From CAYRPN01 sp964426135 (GTDB lineage: Bacteria > Planctomycetota > Phycisphaerae > Phycisphaerales > Phycisphaeraceae): a DNA stretch of 32,318 nt. Position 1 is the stretch's first letter; every line of letters starts with the position of its first letter. Made by a program: the position numbers and the translations under genes. Positions 8,335 through 15,790 of the stretch are shown in pieces. Location of the stretch: NCBI GenBank assembly GCA_964426135.1, contig CAYRPN010000062.1, positions 1 to 32,318 of the forward strand. The letters are read 5' to 3'. A model generated the notes under the pieces. The model worked only from the letters and a program-made list of their open reading frames with translations. It was not told the DNA's origin and did no database searches.

Positions 8335-8662
8335 GGAGATTTGGGATTTCGGATTTCGGATTTCGGATTTCGGATTGGGGATTGTGGATTGTGGATCGAA
8401 GCTAATGGCTAAAGGCTAAAGGCTAAAGGCTATTGGCTGATTGACGAGTGACTGACAATCGGTGATTGGCTATGGGCAGTTTGGGGTGTGTAGAGGCGTC
8501 GCGGGCTACCGGGTTGTTTGAAGTTCTGGAGCAGTAGCCAATCACCGATCGGCAGTCGAACAGATTTCGGATTTCGGATTTGTGATTTCGGATTTGGGAT
8601 TGAAGCTAACGGCTAACGGCTAACGGCTCTCGGCTCCCGGCTCCCGGCTCCCGGCTCCCCCG
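8335..8662. repeat. Heptanucleotide array 2, duplicated (GGATTTC and GGCTAAC types)
   Basis: Heptads run in phase from 8335 to about 8440: first TCGGATT units, then GTGGATT, then AGGCTAA/AGGCTAT units. After a core, the same order recurs at about 8562-8662: GGATTTC-type, then GGCTAAC, then GGCTCCC units. The junction word GAAGCTAA.GGCTAA occurs in both halves, so the array is a direct duplication with internal heptad expansion. The core holds a 15-bp inverted repeat (8458-8472 with 8535-8549, ATCGGTGATTGGCTA and its complement). This fills the whole gap between the sigma factor and its likely partner; no gene is visible. Confidence 0.85.
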
Positions 8663-8680
8663 CTTCCCAGGGTTACGACT

Positions 8681-10120
8681 ATGAACGACGACCTGATGGA
8701 TCTGAAACGCACCGCCTACGCCGTGGGCGAACTGGACGCCACGGAGCGTGCGGTGATCGAGGCTGAACTGGCCTCGTCGCCGCAGCGCCGCGCCCAGGTC
8801 GCCGACATGCGCAGCACCGCGCGGGTGGTGACCGGCGCGTTCGCCGTGGAGCAAAGCCCCGGCCTCTCCGAACTGCACCACCTGGCCATCGAAAGCCGGA
8901 TTCAGCAGTTGAGCGCTTCCGAAAGCGGCGCCGCTCGCCGCAACCTGCGCGATCGCCTGATGTTCTGGGTCCCCACCGCCCTGGCCGCCTGCGCCATGAT
9001 CGCCAGCGGCGTCACGCTCATGATGTTCACGCTGCAGCACACGGAAAACACGCATCCTCGCGGCGGCGACAACGGAACCGGCAACGGCGTCGGCATCAGC
9101 GCGAAGATCGGCGATGCGCCAGCCCGGCCCGCCGCCATCCGCCCCAATCTCAACGATCTCGTCCGCGCCATCAATCAGCACCGACTCGATCATCCGCCCG
9201 TCGGCACGCCCACCTTCCGCGGCCCGCACGTCGATACCGTCAACCTCACCGAAGGCGATTCCGCCCACGCGTTTCACGCCGCGGGCCTCACGCCGCTGTC
9301 CGCCTTCCCGCTCACCGTGGATGTCGCGTCGTACGACCATGTGCAGCGATACCTGGAGCGCGGCGCGCTGCCGCCGAAGGAAGCCGTGCATGTCGAGGCG
9401 ATCATCAACGCGCATCACTACGACGACGCGCCCCAGCCCACCGGCGATCACTCTCTGGCGGTGCGCACCGAAGTGAGCGAATGCCCGTGGAACAAGGAGC
9501 ATCGCCTGGCGCGCGTGCTCATCAAGGCGCGCGGCGAAGGCGACGGCACCGAGGCGTCCGGCATCGCGGCTGAGGACGTGCGCGTGCGCGTCGAGTTCAA
9601 TCCCGCCAAGGTCGCGTCGTACCGCCTCATCGGCTACGAGAACCGCTGGCCCGTGGAAGGCGCCAACCCGGCCGACGCACCTGTCGAAATCCACAACGGC
9701 TACACGCTCACCGTGCTCTACGAAATCGTCCCCGCCGGCGCCAGGTCGTTGGGGGACAACTTCGAACTCACCAACGGCCGGCTCAAGTATCAGAAGCCCG
9801 CGCAGTTCACCCACGCCGCCAACACCGATGAACTGTTCACCGTCGCGCTGCGGTACCGCCTGCCGGATGAACCGCTGACCATGGTCGCTGAGGCGGCTGC
9901 GCTCGACCTGGGCGGCGGGCTGGATCAGGCGTCGCCCCAGTTCCGGTTCGCCGCGGCTGCCGCGCAGTTCGGTCTGCTGCTGATCGACTCGCCTGCCAAG
10001 GGCCAAAGCAGTTTCGCCGCCGCATACGATCTGGCCTGGCGCGTTTCCGACGACGCCGACGAAAAGCAGGCGGCGATGCTGGAGATGATCCGCAAGGCGG
10101 AAGCCGTGGCGGTGAACTGA
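8681..10120 (+). CDS. Anti-sigma-like membrane protein with a YfbK-type region lacking its vWA domain
   Basis: A 479-residue predicted inner-membrane protein. Residues 5-50 look like an anti-sigma N-terminus (LDATERAVIEAELASSPQRR) without the zinc-binding His/Cys residues. A transmembrane helix lies at about 95-118. Residues 205-281 match the N-terminal segment of YfbK-type von Willebrand proteins (LTVDVASYDHVQRYL, then CPWNKEHRL). Residues 302-470 match the C-terminal DUF3520-type segment (VEFNPAKVASYRLIGYENR, then YTLTVLYEIVPAG). In YfbK proteins a vWA domain of roughly 170 residues with DxSxS lies between these; here only about 17 residues (283-299) join them. Position next to an ECF sigma factor suggests control of that factor across the membrane. 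Regions are confident; function is inference. Confidence 0.82.
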   Translation: MNDDLMDLKRTAYAVGELDATERAVIEAELASSPQRRAQVADMRSTARVVTGAFAVEQSPGLSELHHLAIESRIQQLSASESGAARRNLRDRLMFWVPTALAACAMIASGVTLMMFTLQHTENTHPRGGDNGTGNGVGISAKIGDAPARPAAIRPNLNDLVRAINQHRLDHPPVGTPTFRGPHVDTVNLTEGDSAHAFHAAGLTPLSAFPLTVDVASYDHVQRYLERGALPPKEAVHVEAIINAHHYDDAPQPTGDHSLAVRTEVSECPWNKEHRLARVLIKARGEGDGTEASGIAAEDVRVRVEFNPAKVASYRLIGYENRWPVEGANPADAPVEIHNGYTLTVLYEIVPAGARSLGDNFELTNGRLKYQKPAQFTHAANTDELFTVALRYRLPDEPLTMVAEAAALDLGGGLDQASPQFRFAAAAAQFGLLLIDSPAKGQSSFAAAYDLAWRVSDDADEKQAAMLEMIRKAEAVAVN

Positions 10121-10453
10121 TTCCTCGAGTGCGGAATGACTCCGACGTAGGGCGGCTCCGACGTAGGGTGCGTCAAGTCCGCGCGGACGCACCACGTTGA
10201 GTCTCCGTTGTCCGTGGTGCGTCCGCGCCGAGCCTTGACGCACCCTACGCGTTGGCCCGCTGACAATCTGCGGAGTAGTTCATGGACGGATGCTTGGTTC
10301 CGCTCTGCGAGCGGACGCTAAACGAGAGGCAAGGGAACCGCGGCATCATCTCCCTTCCATTCCTTCACCCCTCGGTCTCTCCATCCTTTCTTCCCGATCC
10401 CGCTTCCCGCTAAAATCCATGGCGACGCCCTCGACCCTCGAAAGGATTTCGCC
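10121..10453. repeat. Intergenic region with GTAGGGTGCGTCAAG palindrome
   Basis: An imperfect inverted repeat with arms of about 35 bp (10163-10196 and 10213-10248) occupies the first half of this 333-base gap; each arm contains GTAGGGTGCGTCAAG or its complement plus GCGGACGCACCACG. A shorter partial copy of the outer word (CGACGTAGGG) precedes it at 10143. The rest, up to the AsmA-like start, shows no gene. An AAAGGA ribosome-binding site lies just before 10454. Confidence 0.75.
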
Positions 10454-12100
10454 ATGTTCAAAACCGGCCTGAAACTGCTCGTGGTGCTCATCATTCTCGC
10501 CGGCGGCGCGGCTGCGTATTTTTTCTACGTCGCCGGCGGCGTCGGCACCAGCCCACTGGAGCGATGGATCGGCAATCAGATCAAGGCCGTCGCCGGCGGA
10601 TATCTCAATGTCGAGTTGGAGTTCGACAACCCCGACTACCAATCGCCCAAGACGGTGATCCTGGAGGACATCCGCCTGACCGCGGATGATCCGGCGAATC
10701 CCGGCAAAAAGATCGACATCATGACGATCGGCCGCGCCGAGTTGACGCTGGGCGAGATTCCCTCCGAGGGTCAGCCCTTGCACATCGAGCACGTGATTCT
10801 CGACAAGCCGGTGCTGCGCTTCATCGCCACCGGACAGGGCGCCGCTGGGTTTGTTGGTTTCTCCAACCTCGTCAAGAGCAGCGGCGAAGCGAAGCCCGAG
10901 GAGCCCGCAACAGGCCCGCCGCCAAAGGTCACCGATGTGTTCCGCATCCGCCTGATCCAGCTCAACGACGGCCGCATCATCTACGACCCGCGTCAGGCGG
11001 ACGCCAAGGCGATGGACCTCGACCAGATCAACTGCAAGCTCGACGTGCAGCCGGACGCGGAGGGCTGGTACGCGCTGAAGACCACGCTCGGCCGCAAGCC
11101 CGTGCTGGAAGTGAGCATCGACGGGCGCATGAACATCAACGACAACCGCCTGGAACTGGGCGCGCTCACCGCCGGCATGACCCTGGGCGGGCAGAACAAC
11201 AAGTCGCTGCCGCCGCAGTTGCAGACCTTCCTCGATGAACACGACGTCAAGGGCGATCTGGACATCACCGGCAATGGACTGGTGAACTTCAGCGACATCA
11301 CCGGCTCTGATCTCAAGCTCGATGTCAAACTCGACAAGGGCAGCGTCGCCTTCAGCGATTACCGCATCGACATCCAGAGCCTGCTCATCAACACAGCCCT
11401 GGCGAATCGCGTGCTGGAACTGACGAAGCTCGATCTGAACGCGCTCGACGGAAATCTGTCCATCGCCGGCACGATGGGTCTCACCGGCGGCTACGACACC
11501 GCTCTGACCATTCGCGGCAAGGACCTGCACGTGCACCGCGTGCTCAAGGCGGGACAGTCCGTGCAGGGCACCGCGGCGACGGCGACGGAACTGCCCTTCC
11601 GCGGCAAGCTGCAAGTCGATGCCCAGCTTCGCGCGCCCTTGACGCAGCTCACCACGCAGGTGAATGGCGGCGGCAGGCTGCTGCTGACCGAGGCGCGGTT
11701 CACCAACACGCCGGTGGTCAGCGATATCGAAGACGCGCTGATCGCCGTCAGCAAACTTGGCGACACCAGCGGCAAGCCCGCGCCCGCCACGGATCAGGGC
11801 CTGGTGGAGTTCACGCTCAAGGGCGATCACCTGATGATGGACAAGCTCGACTATCGCTCGGCGATCATCGCGGTGCGCGGGGCGGGCACCATGCACTTTG
11901 CCGACACTCGGCTGAACATGCTGCTCAACGGCGGGCCCGTCGAAAAGGTGCAGGCGCTGCTCGGAGCCGTGGGCGACTTCACCGCCAAGATCACCGACAG
12001 CATCGCGGGCTACAAGGTCACCGGCACCACCAGCGAACCCAAAGTGGAACTGCAGGTCGGCGGCGGCGTGTTCAACGAACTGCAGAAGCTGTTCAAGTGA
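10454..12100 (+). CDS. AsmA-like envelope protein
   Basis: A 548-residue protein with one N-terminal transmembrane helix (about residues 5-27) and a long extracytoplasmic beta-rich remainder, the plan of AsmA/TamB-type proteins that span between membranes and are linked to lipid transport or outer membrane assembly. Repeated signatures of the class are visible: LELTKLDLNALDGNLSIAG-type strands in the middle, and near the C-terminus an MHFADTRLNMLLNGGP-like segment followed by VTGTTSEPKVELQV, resembling the AsmA C-terminal repeat. It reads as a single-gene unit: repeats lie on both sides, and an AAAGGA site precedes the ATG. E. coli AsmA is about 617 residues, so the size is close. The substrate is unknown. 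Confidence 0.75.
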   Translation: MFKTGLKLLVVLIILAGGAAAYFFYVAGGVGTSPLERWIGNQIKAVAGGYLNVELEFDNPDYQSPKTVILEDIRLTADDPANPGKKIDIMTIGRAELTLGEIPSEGQPLHIEHVILDKPVLRFIATGQGAAGFVGFSNLVKSSGEAKPEEPATGPPPKVTDVFRIRLIQLNDGRIIYDPRQADAKAMDLDQINCKLDVQPDAEGWYALKTTLGRKPVLEVSIDGRMNINDNRLELGALTAGMTLGGQNNKSLPPQLQTFLDEHDVKGDLDITGNGLVNFSDITGSDLKLDVKLDKGSVAFSDYRIDIQSLLINTALANRVLELTKLDLNALDGNLSIAGTMGLTGGYDTALTIRGKDLHVHRVLKAGQSVQGTAATATELPFRGKLQVDAQLRAPLTQLTTQVNGGGRLLLTEARFTNTPVVSDIEDALIAVSKLGDTSGKPAPATDQGLVEFTLKGDHLMMDKLDYRSAIIAVRGAGTMHFADTRLNMLLNGGPVEKVQALLGAVGDFTAKITDSIAGYKVTGTTSEPKVELQVGGGVFNELQKLFK

Positions 12101-12141
12101 GATCGTCAACGGCAGGGTGCGTCAACCTGCGCACGCGCATT

Positions 12142-12267
12142 AGGAACGGGGCCGAAATACCTTGGCGAATCGGCGGTCCCGCATTTAGCCGGCGGGCTTG
12201 CCCGCCGAGGGCGTCTCGGCGGGCAAGCCCGCCGGCTAAATCGGGAACTTGTTTCGGTCCCGTTCCT
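12142..12267. repeat. 126-bp nested palindromic element, copy 2
   Basis: This has the same architecture and total length as the copy at 578-703. The outer border AGGAACGGGGCCGAAATA starts at 12142 and its complement ends at 12267. Inner arms 12183-12209 and 12215-12241 are perfectly complementary over 27 bp with a 5-nt loop, and carry the GGCGGGCTTGCCCGCC core. The remaining 250 bases to the epimerase start show no gene. Confidence 0.85.
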
Positions 12268-12517
12268 TACCGGACGAAGGCTGTGCGCCTTTCACTTTGA
12301 AAGCTGCCGCCGCGCAATCCACGTCACCCTCAGATTCTGCCGATAGCAACACAGAGCGGCACGCTTCGCCGTCTCCGCGCGATCGGGCGATCCCGCGGCG
12401 ACTGGGGGAACCGTGCCGGCGCGACGGGCGTTACCGGAACCCACGGGTGGCGCGGAACGAACCAGAGCCTGCCGTCTGCGTAAGTTGAGTTCGGCATTGA
12501 TTTCAGGAGACCAAACC

Positions 12518-13540
12518 ATGGCGTTTCGATCACTAGTCACAGGCGGCGCCGGCTTCATCGGCAGCCATGTCGCATCTTCGCTTCTCAAGATGGGGCACGA
12601 AGTGGTGGTGCTCGACGACCTGTCGGGCGGCTTTCGCGAGAACGTCCCCACCGGCGCCCGCTTTGTCGAAGGCTCGATCACCGATCACGAGTTGATCAAC
12701 AACCTGTTCGAAAAGCACTCGTTCGATTACGTGTTCCACCTGGCGGCGTACGCGGCGGAAGGCCTGAGCCATTTCATCCGCCGGTTCAACTATATGAACA
12801 ACACGGTGGGCAGCATCAATCTGATCAACGCCTCGGTGAACCACGGCGTGAAATGCTTGGTCTTCACCTCCAGCATCGCGGTCTACGGCCCCGGCCAGAC
12901 GCCGATGCGCGAGGACATGACCCCGCAGCCGGAAGATCCTTACGGCGTCGCCAAGTATGCCGTGGAAATGGACCTTCGCGCGGCGCACCACATGTTCGGC
13001 CTCAACTCGATCGTGTTTCGCCCGCACAATGTCTATGGCGAAAACCAGAACACCGGCGACAAGTACCGCAACGTGATCGGCATCTTCATGAACCAGATCA
13101 TGCAGAGCCAGCCGGTGACGATTTTCGGCGACGGCAATCAGACCCGCGCGTTCACCCACATCAGCGACGTGGCCCCGATCATCGCCGGCAGCATCGACAA
13201 TCCCAAGGCCTACGGCCAGACCTTCAACATCGGCGCGGACGTGCCCTACAGCGTCAACGAACTGGCCAAGGTCGTGCACAAGCACATGGGCAAGAACACC
13301 GGCGTGAAACACCTGGACGCCCGCAAGGAAGTCGTCCACGCCTTCAGCGATCACAGCAAGGCGAAGAATCTCCTGGGCTATGAACCGCAGGTCACGCTGG
13401 ATGAAGGCATTCGCCGGACGTGCGCCTGGGTGAAATCGGTGGGGCCGAAGAAGAGCAAGAATTTTGAGGGAATCGAGATCGAGCGGAACCTTCCGCCGTC
13501 GTGGCGTAACGTCCTGGCGGTTGAAAGTGGTGGACGATGA
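12518..13540 (+). CDS. NAD-dependent NDP-sugar epimerase/dehydratase (UDP-glucose 4-epimerase-like)
   Basis: A 340-residue extended short-chain dehydrogenase. The Rossmann glycine motif GGAGFIG is at 9-15, the serine-bearing TSSIAVYG segment at 117-124, and the catalytic YxxxK pair at Tyr142/Lys146 (PYGVAKYAVE). The sugar-nucleotide half includes RPHNVYG and an NIGADVPYSV segment. It probably makes or remodels a UDP- or GDP-sugar for the glycosyltransferases downstream. The ATG at 12518 follows AGGAGA and places the Rossmann strand at residue 4, so the longer in-frame start at 12413 is rejected. Its stop overlaps the next start (ATGA at 13537-13540), indicating translational coupling. GalE, UDP-glucuronate 4-epimerase or decarboxylase activity cannot be told apart here. 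Confidence 0.9.
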   Translation: MAFRSLVTGGAGFIGSHVASSLLKMGHEVVVLDDLSGGFRENVPTGARFVEGSITDHELINNLFEKHSFDYVFHLAAYAAEGLSHFIRRFNYMNNTVGSINLINASVNHGVKCLVFTSSIAVYGPGQTPMREDMTPQPEDPYGVAKYAVEMDLRAAHHMFGLNSIVFRPHNVYGENQNTGDKYRNVIGIFMNQIMQSQPVTIFGDGNQTRAFTHISDVAPIIAGSIDNPKAYGQTFNIGADVPYSVNELAKVVHKHMGKNTGVKHLDARKEVVHAFSDHSKAKNLLGYEPQVTLDEGIRRTCAWVKSVGPKKSKNFEGIEIERNLPPSWRNVLAVESGGR

Positions 13541-14820
13541 CCGGGGAGTTGGCAACCGGGGCAACGCCTTCCATGGAAGCACGATGGACGAGACTCGACA
13601 CGGGCATCGGGGCGGCAATCGCGCTGGCGGGCACTGTCGCAGCCTTGATCATCACCTGGGCGATGCATCCGGTCCTGAGAGAATCATTGGACGTGTGGTT
13701 CGACTCGGACCCCGTACGCGTTAAGTGGGTCATGTTGAATCCCCACTACGAAGGGGGCCGGGCGGACCTGCATCCATGGGTTCATCTCTTGTTTTTCGGA
13801 AGCATCCGTGTCATGGGCAAGTCAGGCATTCACCACCTGACTCTGATTGATCTTTTCAACGCGATGGGCGCCGGCGTCTGGCTGGCGTCACTCTATTTCG
13901 TGACTCGGATCGCGAACCGGCGACGGTGGGATGGCTTCCTGGTTGCGTTGCTGGGCGCGTCGACATCCGGCTGGCTTTTCTGGGCAGGTGTTTTGGAAGG
14001 GCACATGTGGTCGGCGGCGACGGCTGCGCCGGCACTGGCGCTGGCGGCACTGCACACCGCCAACGGTAAGGCGAGCCGATTCCGTTCCCACGTCATCGCC
14101 AGTGTCGTATCGGGAACACTCTTGGTCACCACCTGGTTCGCCGGCATGCTCAGCGCGCTGACAAGCCTGGGCTGGAAAAAGGCCGCGGCCTGCACGCTGC
14201 TCGCGGGCGCCATCCTGGCCGCCGGAAGCCAGATTCAAGCGATGCTGTTCCCTGGCGCAAGTGTCTTTCCGTCGCTCCAATCGAAGGAGAACGAATCCGA
14301 ATGGATTCTTTCCGAGTGGTCGGGAGGGATTGCAAGGAAGGCCGCTGCGATCACCTGCCACTCCATCGTTGCCCCGCGAACCATCGTACTCGGCCCGCAT
14401 TCCGCCAGTTCTCCGCCGGAGTGGAATCGTCTGAGTGTACAGCACGCGATGCCGGGGACCGGCTCCGCGATTGCGTTACCTGTCCTTCTGCTCTGGCTGC
14501 TGATGGTGGGTTTCGGCGTTGCGGGAATCGCGAGCCGGTTTCGCACCTCGCCTTACCACCGGACGATCGCCGGCATGTCGATATTCACGGTGGCCCTGTT
14601 CTTGGTGTACGGCGCTGAAACATTCCTATACGCTCCCCACGCCGCGATGATGTTCGCGCTGCTCGCGGCAGTCAGCCTCGAATCCCGCCGACGGACAGCT
14701 GCGAGAATCGCGATGGCCATACTGATCGCGGCCTCGTTCATTCACAATGGATTTCGGCTGATGGAATCGATTCGACTCGTCGATGAAATAGCAGTCGCCA
14801 GCGCTCCGGCGACGCAGTAA
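13537..14820 (+). CDS. Polytopic membrane protein, possibly a GT-C-type glycosyltransferase
   Basis: A 427-residue integral membrane protein with about eight to ten hydrophobic helices. I do not recognise the family. The first helix is followed by a loop with acidic residues (WFDSDPVRVKW) and the segment ADLHPWVHLLFFGSI, then by regularly spaced helices; this plan resembles lipid-linked-sugar glycosyltransferases of GT-C fold, and the position between an epimerase and a GT2 enzyme fits. It overlaps the epimerase stop by 4 bases. By eye its base composition is somewhat less GC-rich than its neighbours, and there is an Arg cluster (SRRRTAARI) before the last helix. A flippase or unrelated membrane protein remains possible. 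Confidence 0.7.
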   Translation: MTGELATGATPSMEARWTRLDTGIGAAIALAGTVAALIITWAMHPVLRESLDVWFDSDPVRVKWVMLNPHYEGGRADLHPWVHLLFFGSIRVMGKSGIHHLTLIDLFNAMGAGVWLASLYFVTRIANRRRWDGFLVALLGASTSGWLFWAGVLEGHMWSAATAAPALALAALHTANGKASRFRSHVIASVVSGTLLVTTWFAGMLSALTSLGWKKAAACTLLAGAILAAGSQIQAMLFPGASVFPSLQSKENESEWILSEWSGGIARKAAAITCHSIVAPRTIVLGPHSASSPPEWNRLSVQHAMPGTGSAIALPVLLLWLLMVGFGVAGIASRFRTSPYHRTIAGMSIFTVALFLVYGAETFLYAPHAAMMFALLAAVSLESRRRTAARIAMAILIAASFIHNGFRLMESIRLVDEIAVASAPATQ

Positions 14821-14844
14821 TCAACCTGATCTGGACTGATAACC

Positions 14845-15609
14845 ATGTACAAGTCCTTTAAAGTCTCCGTCGTCATGCCTGCCTACAACGAGGAGGAATT
14901 CATCGAGAAGGCGGTGCGCGACTTCAAGGCGGTGCCCGAGGTGGATGAGGTCATCGTCGTCGACAACAACAGCAAGGACCGCACCGCCGCGCTGGCGCGC
15001 GACGCCGGCGCCACCGTCGTCACCGAGACCAAGCAGGGCTACGGCCACGCCAGCAAGACCGCGCTGATGTCCGCCACGGGCGATCTGGTCATCATCGTCG
15101 AGCCTGACGGCACCTTCCGCCCGCGCGACATTCACAAGTTTCTTTCCTACGCGGAAGAGTTCGACGCCGTGATCGGCACGCGCACCGCCAAGAGCTGCAT
15201 CTGGACCGGCGCCAACATGGGATGGTTCCTCCGCTACGGCAACGTCGCCGTCGCCAAGCTGCTGGAATATCTGCACAACGGCCCGTGCTTCACCGACGTG
15301 GGCTGCACTTTCAAGATGGTGCGCCGCAGTGTGCTGCAGCAGATCGAGCCGATGCTCACCGTGGGCAAATCGCATTTTTCGCCGCAGTTGATGACCGTGC
15401 TGGTGCGTTGCGGGTTCCGCTGCATCGAGATTCCCGTGCACTACCGCAGCAGGCTGGGCGTTTCGAAAATCACCGGCAGCTTCTGGAAAGCCTGGAAACT
15501 CGGCTGGAAAATGATCTTCATGATCCTGGGTTACCGCTTCCGCTCGCTGCCACACTTGAAATCAGCGGTGCCTGAAGATGTGCTGATCGACATCGGCGAA
15601 CATCGGTGA
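14845..15609 (+). CDS. Family 2 glycosyltransferase (polyprenyl-phosphate sugar transferase-like)
   Basis: A 254-residue GT-A enzyme. It starts with VSVVMPAYNEEEFIEKAV (residues 7-24), followed by VIVVDNNSKDRT (37-48) and IVEPDGTFRP (84-93), where EPDG takes the place of the usual DADG/DxD metal site. The C-terminal part (IEIPVHYRSRLGVSKI, then a basic amphipathic stretch) matches dolichol-phosphate mannose or undecaprenyl-phosphate glucose synthase-like proteins without extra transmembrane helices. It probably charges a polyprenyl phosphate with a sugar, providing the donor for a membrane GT-C enzyme such as the one encoded next. It lies 24 bases after the previous gene, likely the same operon. 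Sugar identity is unknown. Confidence 0.88.
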   Translation: MYKSFKVSVVMPAYNEEEFIEKAVRDFKAVPEVDEVIVVDNNSKDRTAALARDAGATVVTETKQGYGHASKTALMSATGDLVIIVEPDGTFRPRDIHKFLSYAEEFDAVIGTRTAKSCIWTGANMGWFLRYGNVAVAKLLEYLHNGPCFTDVGCTFKMVRRSVLQQIEPMLTVGKSHFSPQLMTVLVRCGFRCIEIPVHYRSRLGVSKITGSFWKAWKLGWKMIFMILGYRFRSLPHLKSAVPEDVLIDIGEHR

Positions 15610-15629
15610 GCGCGATTTCAGAGGCGTGG

Positions 15630-15773
15630 CATTTAGCCGGCGCGCTTGCTCGCCGCGGGCACCCAAATGCGTCTCACAACTTCGTCGAGGGGAACCGCAC
15701 GACTGAGCAAACCGTGAACCCTCCACGCACTGTGGCACGGCGATTCACGGCGGGCAAGCCCGCCGGCTAAATG
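15630..15773. repeat. GGCGGGCTTGCCCGCC palindrome, degenerate copy
   Basis: Arms 15630-15655 and 15748-15773 carry the inner arm of the 126-bp element (CATTTAGCCGGC... and complement) but with about two mismatches and a much longer loop (92 nt). The outer AGGAACGGG border is absent. It fills most of the gap between the GT2 and GT39 genes. Confidence 0.7.
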
Positions 15774-15790
15774 CTCATCCACTCGCACGG

